Shown: piece after piece, positions 35,028 to 43,779 of the stretch | Numbering within the stretch: position 1 is the stretch's first letter | How the letters are laid out: every line of letters starts with the position of its first letter | NCBI GenBank assembly: GCA_036377675.1 | Contig: DASUXY010000002.1 | Span: 1-63,217 of the forward strand | Length of the DNA: 63,217 nt | DNA from: DASUXY01 sp036377675 | GTDB taxonomy: Bacteria; Bacillota; Bacilli; Bacillales; Amphibacillaceae | Reading direction: 5' to 3' | Made by a program: the position numbers and the translations under genes | Notes under the pieces: model-generated | What the model was told of the DNA's origin: nothing | Database searches by the model: none | The model's input: the letters and a program-made list of their open reading frames with translations, nothing else

Positions 35028-36668
35028 TTATTTCGGCTCCTTTTCTAATGCATGATGAAAAAGATAAATAGCAATCGCGCTAACGAGAATGATGATAATA
35101 GAAGCTAAGGCGGCTTCATGAATTTGTTCATCACTCGCATATTGGAACGCCTTCGTCGACAGTGTATCAAAATTAAACGGTCGTAAAATAAGAGTTAACG
35201 GAAGCTCCTTCATAATTTCGATAAATGAAAGGATAAACCCGCTTAAAATAGCCCCTTTTATTAAATGAATATCAATTTTAAAAAATGTTTTTGTCATTCC
35301 CATACCGAGCGTTCGAGACGCTTCTGTAAATGAATTCCCTATTTTATCAAAGCCGGATTCTATAGAGTTGAATCCGACAGCTAAAAATCGAATGACATAT
35401 GCTGAGATGAGCATAAACAAACTCGTACTTAAAAATAAGGAAGCATCTAATCCGATGGCCTCATAAAAAGAAAACAACATGTTATCGAATTGAATGAAGA
35501 CCGTAATAATACCGACTGCAATGACGGCACCGGGAATCGAGTAGCCTAAAATCGTCACTCGTGCTGACAGTTTAGAGATAAAACTTTGGTGAATTCTAGA
35601 AAAGTTAGCGATAATAATCGCAAAGATAATGATGATGATCGCCCCTGCTAAGGCAACGATTAGTGAATTGATCATTAACGAAAGAAACACTGGATCGATT
35701 ATATTTTTATACGTCAATAATGTCCAATCAACCAATTGGATGAATGGTATTAAAAAACCGAGTCCAAAGATGAAGAAACTGTATCCAAAAGCAGCCCAAC
35801 CTTTCCAGCCTTTTAATTTAATCGGCCTTAACGGACGGACTTTAGATGTCGTAAAGCTATATCGCTTTCGTCCGCGCAACAATTTTTCTACAATTAAAAT
35901 AGAAAAGACGATAAACATAAGTGTTGCTGATAATTTAATCGCTGCATTCAAGTCTCCCATCCCAAACCACGTTTGGAAAATGGCTGTACTGAAGGTCGGA
36001 ATACCGAAGTATTGAACGACTCCATAATCATTTAAAACTTCTAGTAACACGAGACTGACTCCACCTATGATAGCGCCCCGTGAGATCGGGAGAACAATTT
36101 GGAAAAAAATTTCAAAAGAGTTTCGACCGAGCAGTCGAGCATTTTCAACTAACGATGTTGACTGACTGGCCAGAAATGCACGTGTAATCATATAGACGTA
36201 CGGAAATAAAAATAATGTAAAAATAAAAATAGATCCTTGTAAATTCATAATATCAAAATAATCTTGATTCACTTGAATGTTAAAGCGGTTCCGTAACGTT
36301 GTTTGAATAACACCCGTATAATTTAAAATTCCGTTGTACGTATAGGCAGCAATGTATGGTGGGACTGCTAAAGGCAAGATGAGAGCCCAATTAAAAAAGC
36401 GTTTAAACGGAAAGTCATACGCAGCAACGAGCCAAGCTAGACTCGTTCCAATCAATATCGTCAGCACCGCTGTACATACAATAATAATTCCCGTATTTTT
36501 GAGCAGCTGTGGTAATATATATTGTTTGATATGATCCCAGTTTTCTGTTTTTTGAGTAAAAAAATTTAATATAATTGATAAGTTTGGTAATAAGACAAAT
36601 ATTACAATAAGTAAACTAAATAAAGTCCATAAGTTCATATAGCCTGGTAACTTCCGAGAGAGCTTCAA
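35028..36668 (-). CDS. fbpB: ferric iron ABC transporter, fused permease
   Basis: The 546-residue protein has about 12 hydrophobic helices in two homologous halves, each with a permease EAA-type loop (ENARLLGRNSFE and TEASRTLGMGM). A single fused permease of this length is typical of Fbp/Fut iron importers. The start is TTG; AAGGGA lies 13 bases upstream and an internal ATG at codon 11 is a weaker choice. A hairpin separates it from the binding-protein gene. Confidence 0.9.
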   Translation of the reverse strand: MKLSRKLPGYMNLWTLFSLLIVIFVLLPNLSIILNFFTQKTENWDHIKQYILPQLLKNTGIIIVCTAVLTILIGTSLAWLVAAYDFPFKRFFNWALILPLAVPPYIAAYTYNGILNYTGVIQTTLRNRFNIQVNQDYFDIMNLQGSIFIFTLFLFPYVYMITRAFLASQSTSLVENARLLGRNSFEIFFQIVLPISRGAIIGGVSLVLLEVLNDYGVVQYFGIPTFSTAIFQTWFGMGDLNAAIKLSATLMFIVFSILIVEKLLRGRKRYSFTTSKVRPLRPIKLKGWKGWAAFGYSFFIFGLGFLIPFIQLVDWTLLTYKNIIDPVFLSLMINSLIVALAGAIIIIIFAIIIANFSRIHQSFISKLSARVTILGYSIPGAVIAVGIITVFIQFDNMLFSFYEAIGLDASLFLSTSLFMLISAYVIRFLAVGFNSIESGFDKIGNSFTEASRTLGMGMTKTFFKIDIHLIKGAILSGFILSFIEIMKELPLTLILRPFNFDTLSTKAFQYASDEQIHEAALASIIIILVSAIAIYLFHHALEKEPK

Positions 36669-36796
36669 CAGTGTACACGTCCCTTAATATCCTAGATGTT
36701 TCATCCTCTTTTATTCGAGCATTATTATTTTTTATCGAATGAACATTATCATCTCTTTACTCTAATGATAACAGCTCTCAATCATTATGTATATAA

Positions 36797-36835
36797 AAAT
36801 GTTGTACCTTCTATGAAGAAGATACAACATTTTTT
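36797..36835 (-). terminator. intercistronic hairpin between fbpA and fbpB
   Basis: On the minus strand AAAATGTTGTA and TACAACATTTT flank an inner TCTTC/GAAG stem and are followed by TTTTT. Such a partial terminator would let the binding protein be made in excess over the permease and ATPase, a common arrangement. Confidence 0.75.
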
Positions 36836-36855
36836 AGGCAGTGACAGGAAATCAT

Positions 36856-37917
36856 CTACTTCCAGCCCGTTTTGTTCATAATTTTTACAGCTTCATCGTT
36901 GTTCTCACCGAGAATCGTTAAGTTGAGATCTTGTTCTTTAAAATCTCCCCATGACTTTAAGAGATCTGATGGTTCAACGTCCGGATGAACAGGATATTCA
37001 AAGTTAGATGCAGAAAACTCTTCTTGTGCTTTCTCGGTCGTTAGAAACTCCATAAATTTAATCGCACTTTCTTTATTTTTACTACTTGCGGTTAAACCGA
37101 TTCCACTGATGTTTACGTGGGTACCTGTCGTTTCTTGATTTGGAAAAATGATGCCTAGCTCTTCAGCTGCTTTTACGATTTCAGTATCTTCTGAATGGAG
37201 CATTCTTCCTAAATAATATGAGTTCATTACTGCAAGATCACCGTCACCAGCTGCAACAGCGATTGCTTGATCGGTGTCGCCACCTTTCGGATCACGAGCC
37301 ATATTTTGTACAATGCCTTCCGCCCATTTTGTTGCCTGTTCTTCACCATCTAAGGCAATCATTGAAGCGAGGAGGGATTGATTATAAATATTTTCTGATG
37401 AACGGATTAATACTTTTCCTTTAAACTGATCATCGATCAAATCTTCATATGTTTGAATGTCCTCTGGGTCGACACGATCTTTATGATAAGCAATAATACG
37501 AGCCCGTTTCGTTAATCCAAACCACGTTTGATCTTCGTCACGGTATTTTTCAGGAATATTTTCGTTTAATACGTCGCTATCAACTTCTTGTAACAAGTCC
37601 TTTGTTTTAGCACGGTGCAAACGACCAGCATCAGCTGTGATGAATAAATCGGCTTCCGAAGCTTTCCCTTCCCGTTCAAGACGGGCAATTAATTCATCAT
37701 CTTTTCCTTTAATGACATTGACCTTAATTCCTGTTTCCTCTGTAAACATATCATACAAATCTTGGTCCGTATCGTAATGACGCCCCGTATATAAATTGAT
37801 TTCGCCTTCGTTGTTCGTCTCTTGCGTTTCACTTTCTCCACTTTCATTTGAACAAGCAGCTAAAATGACTATTAGTAGGACGGCGCTCATAGCTAGAAGT
37901 GTACGTTTTAGTTTCAT
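36856..37917 (-). CDS. fbpA: ferric iron ABC transporter, substrate-binding lipoprotein
   Basis: The 353-residue protein has a lipoprotein signal ending in ILAAC followed by a Ser/Glu/Asn linker. The mature part is a periplasmic-binding-protein fold of the FbpA/FutA type: INLYTGRHYDTD near residue 40, ADLFITADAGRLH, and the paired tyrosines of NSYYLGRM that ligate Fe(III). It is the first gene of the unit and lies behind a near-perfect Fur box, so iron starvation should induce it. Confidence 0.93.
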   Translation of the reverse strand: MKLKRTLLAMSAVLLIVILAACSNESGESETQETNNEGEINLYTGRHYDTDQDLYDMFTEETGIKVNVIKGKDDELIARLEREGKASEADLFITADAGRLHRAKTKDLLQEVDSDVLNENIPEKYRDEDQTWFGLTKRARIIAYHKDRVDPEDIQTYEDLIDDQFKGKVLIRSSENIYNQSLLASMIALDGEEQATKWAEGIVQNMARDPKGGDTDQAIAVAAGDGDLAVMNSYYLGRMLHSEDTEIVKAAEELGIIFPNQETTGTHVNISGIGLTASSKNKESAIKFMEFLTTEKAQEEFSASNFEYPVHPDVEPSDLLKSWGDFKEQDLNLTILGENNDEAVKIMNKTGWK

Positions 37918-37948
37918 TTACATATTCCTTTCTGTTATAACGATCGAA

Positions 37949-37963
37949 TGATAATCATTCTCA
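37949..37963. promoter_or_regulatory. Fur box upstream of fbpA
   Basis: TGATAATCATTCTCA matches 14 of 15 positions of the Fur 7-1-7 consensus TGATAATNATTATCA. It lies 32 bases before the fbpA start, where Fur binding would block transcription of the iron transporter. Confidence 0.8.
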
Positions 37964-38238
37964 ATAATTTATCACTATTTTACAGGAAAGTTTTTCTGGA
38001 GTCAATATAAGACATCGTTTTTTCAAAAAAATGGTGAACGACTAACAAGTAAACCTTGATCATCATATAGAAAGGAAAACAAAGTTCAAGAAGGGGATAA
38101 TTGATGTTTGTAATGATGAATAGATTCGTTCCGCCATTCAATAAAATATATAAATGAATATAATGGGTCTATATAATGAAGGAAAACGATTACAAACCGT
38201 AAAATTTTATAAAAACCGCAAAAAAATGAGTTAAACAC

Positions 38239-38267
38239 TTGAAAGTCAAAGAAGGTCAGAGTATAAT
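38239..38267 (+). promoter_or_regulatory. sigma-A promoter of clpE
   Basis: TTGAAA (38239-38244) and TATAAT (38262-38267) are separated by 17 bases. CtsR-type repeats overlap and follow it. The stretch from 37964 to 38238 contains no gene that I can support. Confidence 0.8.
38244..38260 (+). promoter_or_regulatory. CtsR operator 1
   Basis: AGTCAAAGAAGGTCAGA matches 16 of 17 positions of the CtsR tandem heptad RGTCAAANANRGTCAAA and lies within the promoter spacer. Confidence 0.8.
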
Positions 38268-38277
38268 ATAGACAGAA

Positions 38278-38294
38278 GGTCAAAGATAGTCAAA
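38278..38294 (+). promoter_or_regulatory. CtsR operator 2
   Basis: GGTCAAAGATAGTCAAA matches all 17 positions of the CtsR consensus and lies just after the predicted transcription start. A third partial repeat (AGTCAAAGTTAAAG) follows. Two operators predict tight heat-shock control. Confidence 0.9.
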
Positions 38295-38387
38295 GTCAAA
38301 GTTAAAGTAAACATGAATAGTGAATGTAAAAAAGTTAAAGGAATTATGAAATAAACGAACTAAAAAATTAAAAGGAGGAAATTACAG

Positions 38388-40526
38388 ATGAAGTGTCAAC
38401 AATGTGGTGTTAATAAAGCAACTGTTAATTTGTCAATGCAATTGAATCATGAGAAAAAGCAAGTACAGCTTTGTAACTCATGCTTTCAAGAGATTCAAGG
38501 AAAAATGATGAATTCAAAAGACTTTTTCTCAAATCCTTTCTTTAGTGGAAGTTCTAATCATTCCTTTGGAAACTTCTTTCAAGGGGGTAGCGGTGGTCAA
38601 ACAGGGACAAAAACGAAACAGCGAGCAAATCAAGGAAATGGTTTACTAGATCAATTAGGAAATAATTTAACCCACGATGCACGAGCAGGACAAATTGACC
38701 CTGTCATCGGTCGAGACAATGAAGTGAAGCGTGTGATCGAAACATTAAATCGAAGAAATAAAAACAACCCGGTCTTAATTGGAGAGCCAGGAGTTGGTAA
38801 GACAGCAATTGCTGAAGGACTCGCTTTAAAAATTACTGAAGGCGATGTTCCGACGAAGTTAATGGATAAGGAAGTATATCTATTAGATGTTGCTTCATTA
38901 GTTGCAAATACTGGTGTTCGTGGACAATTTGAGGAGCGGATGAAGCAGTTAATTCAAGAGTTACAAAATCGTGATGATGTCATTTTATTCATCGATGAAA
39001 TTCACTTAATCGTTGGAGCTGGTACTGCAGAAAGCTCACAAATGGATGCGGGGAATATTTTGAAACCAGCACTTGCCCGTGGTGAAATTCAACTGATCGG
39101 GGCAACGACATTAAGCGAGTATCGTCAAATTGAAAAAGATGCTGCTCTTGAGCGTCGATTTCAGCCGATAATCGTTGATGAACCGACACGTGAAGAGGCC
39201 GTGCAAATTTTGCATGGTATTAAAGATCGCTATGAAAAGTTTCATGAAGTTAAATATTCAGATGAAGTGATTGAAGCATTTGTTACATTGTCTGATCGTT
39301 ATATCCAAGATCGATTTTTGCCGGATAAAGCGATTGATCTAATGGATGAAGTCGGTTCACGCTTAAACTTAGCAAATTCCGAAAAAGACTCCAATTCAAT
39401 CCAACAGCGTCTCGATGAAATCGTGAAAGAAAAAATGGCTGCAGCAGAGAAAGAAGATTACGAACGAGCAGCGAACTTGCGCTATCAAGAAATTCAATTA
39501 CAAAAGCAGCTGGATAAAGCAAAAGGAAAAGAACAAGATATTCATGTCGACGTTTCTGATATCCAATTACTCGTCGAAGAAAAAACAGGTATTCCTGTAA
39601 CGAAATTACAGACGGATGAACAAGAAAAAATGAAAAACCTTGGAAAAAATCTTGCAGCAAAAGTAATTGGTCAAGAAGAAGCTGTTGATAAAGTAGCTAA
39701 AGCGATTCGCCGTAGCCGAGCGGGCTTGAAATCGAAAGAACGACCAATTGGCTCATTCTTGTTCGTTGGACCGACAGGTGTAGGTAAAACAGAATTGACA
39801 AAAGTGCTTGCCGAAGAGTTATTTGGCTCGCGCGATTCAATGATCCGTCTCGATATGAGTGAATATATGGAAAAACATTCCGTCTCTAAATTAATTGGTT
39901 CACCACCAGGATACGTCGGTCATGAAGAAGCTGGCCAATTGACAGAACAAGTACGCCGTAACCCATACTCCATTGTGTTACTCGATGAGATTGAAAAAGC
40001 ACATCCAGATGTACAAAATATGTTCTTGCAAATTATGGAAGATGGGCATTTGACTGACTCACAAGGTCGTACGGTTAACTTTAAAGAAACGGTTATTATT
40101 ATGACAAGTAACGCAGGTACTGGAGATAAACAAATAAATGTAGGGTTTAATAAAGATGTCCATGATTCTGTCAGTACGTTAGAAAACTTAAGTGCATACT
40201 TTAAACCGGAATTTTTAAACCGATTCGATGCAATTATTACATTCAATGAACTTTCTAAAGAAAACTTACTTGAAATCGTCGACCTTATGCTTGTTGACCT
40301 TCAAGATACAATTGAAGAAAACGATATAAATATTACCATTACAGATGAAGCTAAACGAGAGCTCGTTGAACTCGGCTACGATCCACGATTTGGTGCAAGA
40401 CCTTTACGCCGTGTCATTCAAGACAAAATTGAAGATCAATTGACAGATTTAATTTTAGAAGAACCGCAAATCGATGCTGTCGATGTAGTCGTTGAAAATA
40501 ATGAGATCCTTGTTAAAAAAGCATAA
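38388..40526 (+). CDS. clpE: ATP-dependent Clp protease ATP-binding subunit ClpE
   Basis: AAA+ unfoldase of 712 residues that works with ClpP in stress proteolysis. The N-terminal zinc finger (CQQC near residue 3 and CNSC near 29) marks ClpE and takes the place of the long N-domain of ClpC. Two ATPase modules follow with Walker A GEPGVGKT and GPTGVGKT, a UVR segment (EDYERAANLRYQEIQL) between them, and the ClpP-contact region downstream. It is a single gene controlled by CtsR boxes and ends at the terminator at 40551. Confidence 0.96.
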   Translation: MKCQQCGVNKATVNLSMQLNHEKKQVQLCNSCFQEIQGKMMNSKDFFSNPFFSGSSNHSFGNFFQGGSGGQTGTKTKQRANQGNGLLDQLGNNLTHDARAGQIDPVIGRDNEVKRVIETLNRRNKNNPVLIGEPGVGKTAIAEGLALKITEGDVPTKLMDKEVYLLDVASLVANTGVRGQFEERMKQLIQELQNRDDVILFIDEIHLIVGAGTAESSQMDAGNILKPALARGEIQLIGATTLSEYRQIEKDAALERRFQPIIVDEPTREEAVQILHGIKDRYEKFHEVKYSDEVIEAFVTLSDRYIQDRFLPDKAIDLMDEVGSRLNLANSEKDSNSIQQRLDEIVKEKMAAAEKEDYERAANLRYQEIQLQKQLDKAKGKEQDIHVDVSDIQLLVEEKTGIPVTKLQTDEQEKMKNLGKNLAAKVIGQEEAVDKVAKAIRRSRAGLKSKERPIGSFLFVGPTGVGKTELTKVLAEELFGSRDSMIRLDMSEYMEKHSVSKLIGSPPGYVGHEEAGQLTEQVRRNPYSIVLLDEIEKAHPDVQNMFLQIMEDGHLTDSQGRTVNFKETVIIMTSNAGTGDKQINVGFNKDVHDSVSTLENLSAYFKPEFLNRFDAIITFNELSKENLLEIVDLMLVDLQDTIEENDINITITDEAKRELVELGYDPRFGARPLRRVIQDKIEDQLTDLILEEPQIDAVDVVVENNEILVKKA

Positions 40527-40550
40527 TTCATCATTACAAATGATGAATAA

Positions 40551-40580
40551 AAACCGCTGACAGTGTTCGGCGGTTTTTTT
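40551..40580 (+). terminator. terminator after clpE
   Basis: AAACCGC and GCGGTTT pair around a 12-base loop with a following T-run, 25 bases after the clpE stop. Confidence 0.8.
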
Positions 40581-40663
40581 ATGTATGGAATAAACTTTTA
40601 GCTATTCATAATAAATTCAATTCGTGAAAAACTACTCATACGGGTAAAAGGAGGAGGTTTTTC

Positions 40664-41542
40664 ATGAAGCTTTTCAGATGGTGGATGATTTGTTTTGTTA
40701 CTTTTTATGTCATGTTCCCCCAAGAGGTAACATATAGTAAAAATATACAAGAAATGAAGGTTCACTTTATCGACGTCGGTCAAGGAGATAGCATTTTCAT
40801 ACAAACACCGAACGACAAGCATATTTTAATTGATGGTGGACGACCTGAATCTGGAAAGCGAGTCGTAGCCTATTTGAAACAGCAACAAGTGAAAACGATC
40901 GATTTGATGATTGCGACACATCCAGATATCGATCATATTGGTGGGCTACCTTATGTGATGAAGCATATTCAGACGAATGAAATATTAGATTCAGGTAAAA
41001 CACATACGACAAAAACGTATGGACGATATGTAAGGGAAATCCATAAACAAAATATCCCCGTAACGATTGCCCAAGAAAATAAAACGATTAAGATCGATCC
41101 TTTACTGCAAATCCGCATATTAAATACATACGGTACATTTAAAAATAATAATCAATCATCCATTGTGTTACATGTAAACTATGATGAAGTTGACTTTTTG
41201 TTTATGAGCGATATTGAACATAAACAAGAAAAGGATCTTCTGTCAACTTACGATTTACGAGCAAATGTTATTAAAATTGCTCATCATGGGTCAAAAACGA
41301 GCAGCTCAATGAAATTTTTGCAACAAGTGAACCCGAACATTGCCATTTTAACGTATAGTAAGCAAAATGATTTCGGCCATCCGGTGAAGCGGGTCATTCA
41401 TAACTTAAATCGTGTTCATGCCCATATTTATTCAACAGCAGTTTTTGGCGACCTCGTCATTTGGACAGAAGGAAAAAATTATTACGTCTTTCCAAAAAAG
41501 AATCCGATAAATGGGATTCTAGAAGAAAAACGTTCACAGTAG
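40664..41542 (+). CDS. secreted metallo-beta-lactamase-fold hydrolase, ComEC C-terminal-domain-like
   Basis: The 292-residue protein begins with a signal-like hydrophobic segment (residues 5-22) and then holds a metallo-beta-lactamase fold. The motifs are VHFIDVGQGDSIFI, THPDIDHIGG (metal ligands), FMSDIE, and IKIAHHGSKTSSS. This matches the soluble domain of the competence protein ComEC rather than a lactamase. Related stand-alone proteins are widespread in Bacillus and their substrate is generally unknown; cleavage of a nucleic acid or phosphodiester outside the cell is possible. AAAGGAGGAGG precedes the ATG. Confidence 0.88.
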   Translation: MKLFRWWMICFVTFYVMFPQEVTYSKNIQEMKVHFIDVGQGDSIFIQTPNDKHILIDGGRPESGKRVVAYLKQQQVKTIDLMIATHPDIDHIGGLPYVMKHIQTNEILDSGKTHTTKTYGRYVREIHKQNIPVTIAQENKTIKIDPLLQIRILNTYGTFKNNNQSSIVLHVNYDEVDFLFMSDIEHKQEKDLLSTYDLRANVIKIAHHGSKTSSSMKFLQQVNPNIAILTYSKQNDFGHPVKRVIHNLNRVHAHIYSTAVFGDLVIWTEGKNYYVFPKKNPINGILEEKRSQ

Positions 41543-41585
41543 CTCTAGGGGCGGCGTTATTTATAAAATGATAGAGTAGGCACAT

Positions 41586-41620
41586 CAACCGAAATCGATG
41601 ACTTATCCAAATTTCGGTTG
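41586..41620. terminator. hairpin between converging genes
   Basis: CAACCGAAAT and ATTTCGGTTG form a perfect 10-pair stem with a 15-base loop between the hydrolase and the ABC ATPase genes. There is no T-run on either side. Confidence 0.55.
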
Positions 41621-41639
41621 ATAACAGTAAGCGGGATGA

Positions 41640-42551
41640 TTACGTCACGGTTACTCCTTTCATAAACAAATCTTCTAAAGAAGTGGGAAGGATTGTGAAA
41701 TGAGTTAATGACCAGTTTTCATGAAGGGCTGCTTCGAAGATTTCCTCACGAGCACGAGTCACATTGGAAGTTGTAACATGAAGGGTGTTTTTTTTAATGT
41801 AGCTATTCGTTATGGATGGAAGTTGCTGAACTTTTCTTTCGTATCCTTCCAAATTGTTATAAAATTCAAGTTCGATCGTAGCTGTTTGATATTTTGCACT
41901 TAGCTCATTTTTTGACCCCGATTCAACAATACATCCTTTATTCAATAATAATAATTCATCGCTTATTTGCACGGCATCCATTAGTAAATGAGTAGAAAAG
42001 AGGATTGTCATTTCCTTTTTTAATGCGCCTAATAATGTAAGAACTTCCCTTCTTCCCATCGGATCCAAAGAAGCAACTGGCTCATCAAGCAGTAGTAATT
42101 TCGGTTGATGAATAATTGCTTGAGCAATCCCAAGTCGTTGTTTCATACCGTTGGAATATGTGCTAATTCGCTTATCTTTCACCTCATAAAGACCGACTTT
42201 ATCTAGTAAGCGATCGGCAACTTCATTCGCTTCATCTGTAGGCATTAATGTTAACTCACCACAATATGTGAGAAACTCTTGCCCGCTCATCCAAGAGTAA
42301 AAAATAGGACATTGTGGTAAATAGCCAATAAAAGAACGATAATCTTCATGTGACTGTCGGTTGTTAAACTGTACAGTTCCAGTAGTCGGTCGTAATAAAC
42401 CTGCTAACATGCGTAAAATCGTCGTTTTTCCGGAACCATTGGGACCGATAAGCGCAATCGTTTTGCCATGCTCAAATTCAAAACTCACATGATTCACAAC
42501 AGGTTCTTCATCAAACGTTTTGGAAAGATTTGTAACAGTTAATAGGGGCAT
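41640..42551 (-). CDS. orphan ABC transporter ATP-binding protein
   Basis: The 303-residue ATPase has Walker A GPNGSGKT, the signature YSNGMKQR, Walker B LLLLDEP and the histidine of FSTHLLMD, followed by about 90 extra residues. It is of the CcmA/YxlF export type that normally pairs with a separately encoded permease. No permease gene lies on either side: the next gene downstream is convergent, and upstream are SMR transporter genes. It may serve a permease encoded elsewhere or be a leftover of a lost pair. The reading frame is intact. Confidence 0.9.
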   Translation of the reverse strand: MPLLTVTNLSKTFDEEPVVNHVSFEFEHGKTIALIGPNGSGKTTILRMLAGLLRPTTGTVQFNNRQSHEDYRSFIGYLPQCPIFYSWMSGQEFLTYCGELTLMPTDEANEVADRLLDKVGLYEVKDKRISTYSNGMKQRLGIAQAIIHQPKLLLLDEPVASLDPMGRREVLTLLGALKKEMTILFSTHLLMDAVQISDELLLLNKGCIVESGSKNELSAKYQTATIELEFYNNLEGYERKVQQLPSITNSYIKKNTLHVTTSNVTRAREEIFEAALHENWSLTHFTILPTSLEDLFMKGVTVT

Positions 42552-42773
42552 TTTAGTTTGTCTCCTTCCGAAAGTAACCTTATCGTACTATACTCAAAAA
42601 GCAGCTGCTTAAATCGTACTTCTATCCATGTTATCCATTGTTTATACTGTTTCAATCGACTTTTCTATATAAAAAGAATTCACTATAAGCAGCAATTTTC
42701 AACCTTATTTCCTATAAAACGAATTAAAGGTTTACTTATCATACGATTGACGGAGGAAAAAGGTTCTATTTTT

Positions 42774-43091
42774 TTAATAGTCGAATAGTTTTAATCCGAC
42801 CGCTCCTGCAATGATACAACATAAGAAAACAACTCGTTTCCAGTTGGCAGATTCATTGAAAAATAAAATCCCTATAAGCACTGCACCAGCTGCCCCTAAA
42901 CCTGTCCAGACGGCATAAGCTGTCCCTAATGGAATGTCCCTCATTGCAAGCGCCAGAAAGAAAAATCCGAAACTAAACGTAAGTACGATAGCTAAAAGCC
43001 TTAACCATGTTTTCCTTTGTACATAAAAATTAATGCTCATTACACCAAAAATTTCACCAAGACTAGCGATTACGAGAAAAACCCAAGCCAA
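42774..43091 (-). CDS. SMR family efflux subunit, second of a pair
   Basis: Four-helix small multidrug-resistance protein of 105 residues. The essential glutamate is in helix 1 (IASLGEIFGV, Glu13), and the GTAYAVWTGLGAAGAV segment is typical. It starts one base after the stop of its partner, so the two probably form an antiparallel heterodimer of the YkkCD/YvdRS type. Export of cations or guanidinium-like compounds is inferred. No guanidine riboswitch precedes the pair. Confidence 0.9.
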   Translation of the reverse strand: MAWVFLVIASLGEIFGVMSINFYVQRKTWLRLLAIVLTFSFGFFFLALAMRDIPLGTAYAVWTGLGAAGAVLIGILFFNESANWKRVVFLCCIIAGAVGLKLFDY

Positions 43092-43092
43092 T

Positions 43093-43455
43093 CTAATCCG
43101 TCTCCTTTACATGAGCGACAATAGTTTTTGTTGAATGTGTTGTTTGTTCATCTGTTGTTATTTTTATACCGATGACTCCAAACATAATTAACCCAATGAA
43201 TACGATTTGATAAAAAGAGAATGAAGCCCCAAAAACAAAAACATCAATGAAGACGATCGCGGCAGCCCCTGATCCGGTAAACACTGCATAAACCGTTCCT
43301 GAGGGAATACGCTCACTTGCTTTAATAATAAAATAAAAGCTGAAGATGATTGCTATAATCGTCCCCACCCATTCGAATGGCGTTTCGGAATACCGTAAGC
43401 CAATCACCCAAAACACTTCAACGATTGCTGCAAGTAAGACATACGTCCAGCCCAT
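43093..43455 (-). CDS. SMR family efflux subunit, first of a pair
   Basis: The 120-residue four-helix protein has Glu in helix 1 (AAIVEVFWVIG) and GTVYAVFTGSGAAA. It has a longer polar C-terminal tail than its partner, as is usual in paired SMR proteins. The start at 43455 gives MGWTYVLL and follows AAAGGAG at 11 bases; the GTG at 43479 lies before that site. A TAAAAT-type -10 sequence is seen about 40 bases upstream. Confidence 0.88.
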   Translation of the reverse strand: MGWTYVLLAAIVEVFWVIGLRYSETPFEWVGTIIAIIFSFYFIIKASERIPSGTVYAVFTGSGAAAIVFIDVFVFGASFSFYQIVFIGLIMFGVIGIKITTDEQTTHSTKTIVAHVKETD

Positions 43456-43576
43456 ACGATCGTTAACTCCTTTCTCCACCGCTCAATACGTCTATTTTAA
43501 CACATGTAAAGATCATCATCTTGCGCTTAGCTAGCGAATAGCTAAGTTTGTATAGCAACGAACACAATTCACAAAC

Positions 43577-43736
43577 TTATCCACAATTAAGCTACATGAT
43601 TAACAACACTTACAATTAATATCCACAATATCAACAAGGAATTGAAATACTTATAAACAATTGTCTGTGAATAAGTGATGTTGTATTGATGCGGTTTGTC
43701 TAGTTTATCAACATGTGTGATTAAAGATGTGGATAA
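43577..43736. other. cluster of DnaA boxes
   Basis: Two perfect TTATCCACA boxes bracket the region and face each other (43577-43585 plus strand, 43728-43736 minus strand). Between them are ATATCCACA (43619-43627), TTATTCACA on the minus strand (43666-43674) and TTATCAACA (43705-43713), each one base off. TTATAAACA (43651), ATATCAACA (43628) and TTAATCACA on the minus strand (43716) are two bases off. There is no dnaA, dnaN or rpmH gene nearby, so it is not the canonical oriC. It resembles the oriC-distant DnaA-box clusters that titrate DnaA in B. subtilis. Confidence 0.65.
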
Positions 43737-43779
43737 GTTTGTGTGTAAATAGTCGCTTCATGGCTCATTTACTATACGG

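Noticed and set aside
36690..36770. Second Fur box between fbpA and fbpB
   Set aside because: One half-site TGATAAT is perfect but the other half matches at only three of seven positions.
43480..43570. Guanidine-I riboswitch before the SMR pair
   Set aside because: The leader is too short and lacks the conserved core of that riboswitch.
43577..43736. The chromosomal origin oriC itself
   Set aside because: No dnaA, dnaN or rpmH genes and no clear AT-rich unwinding element with DnaA-trio repeats were seen; the neighbours are unrelated.
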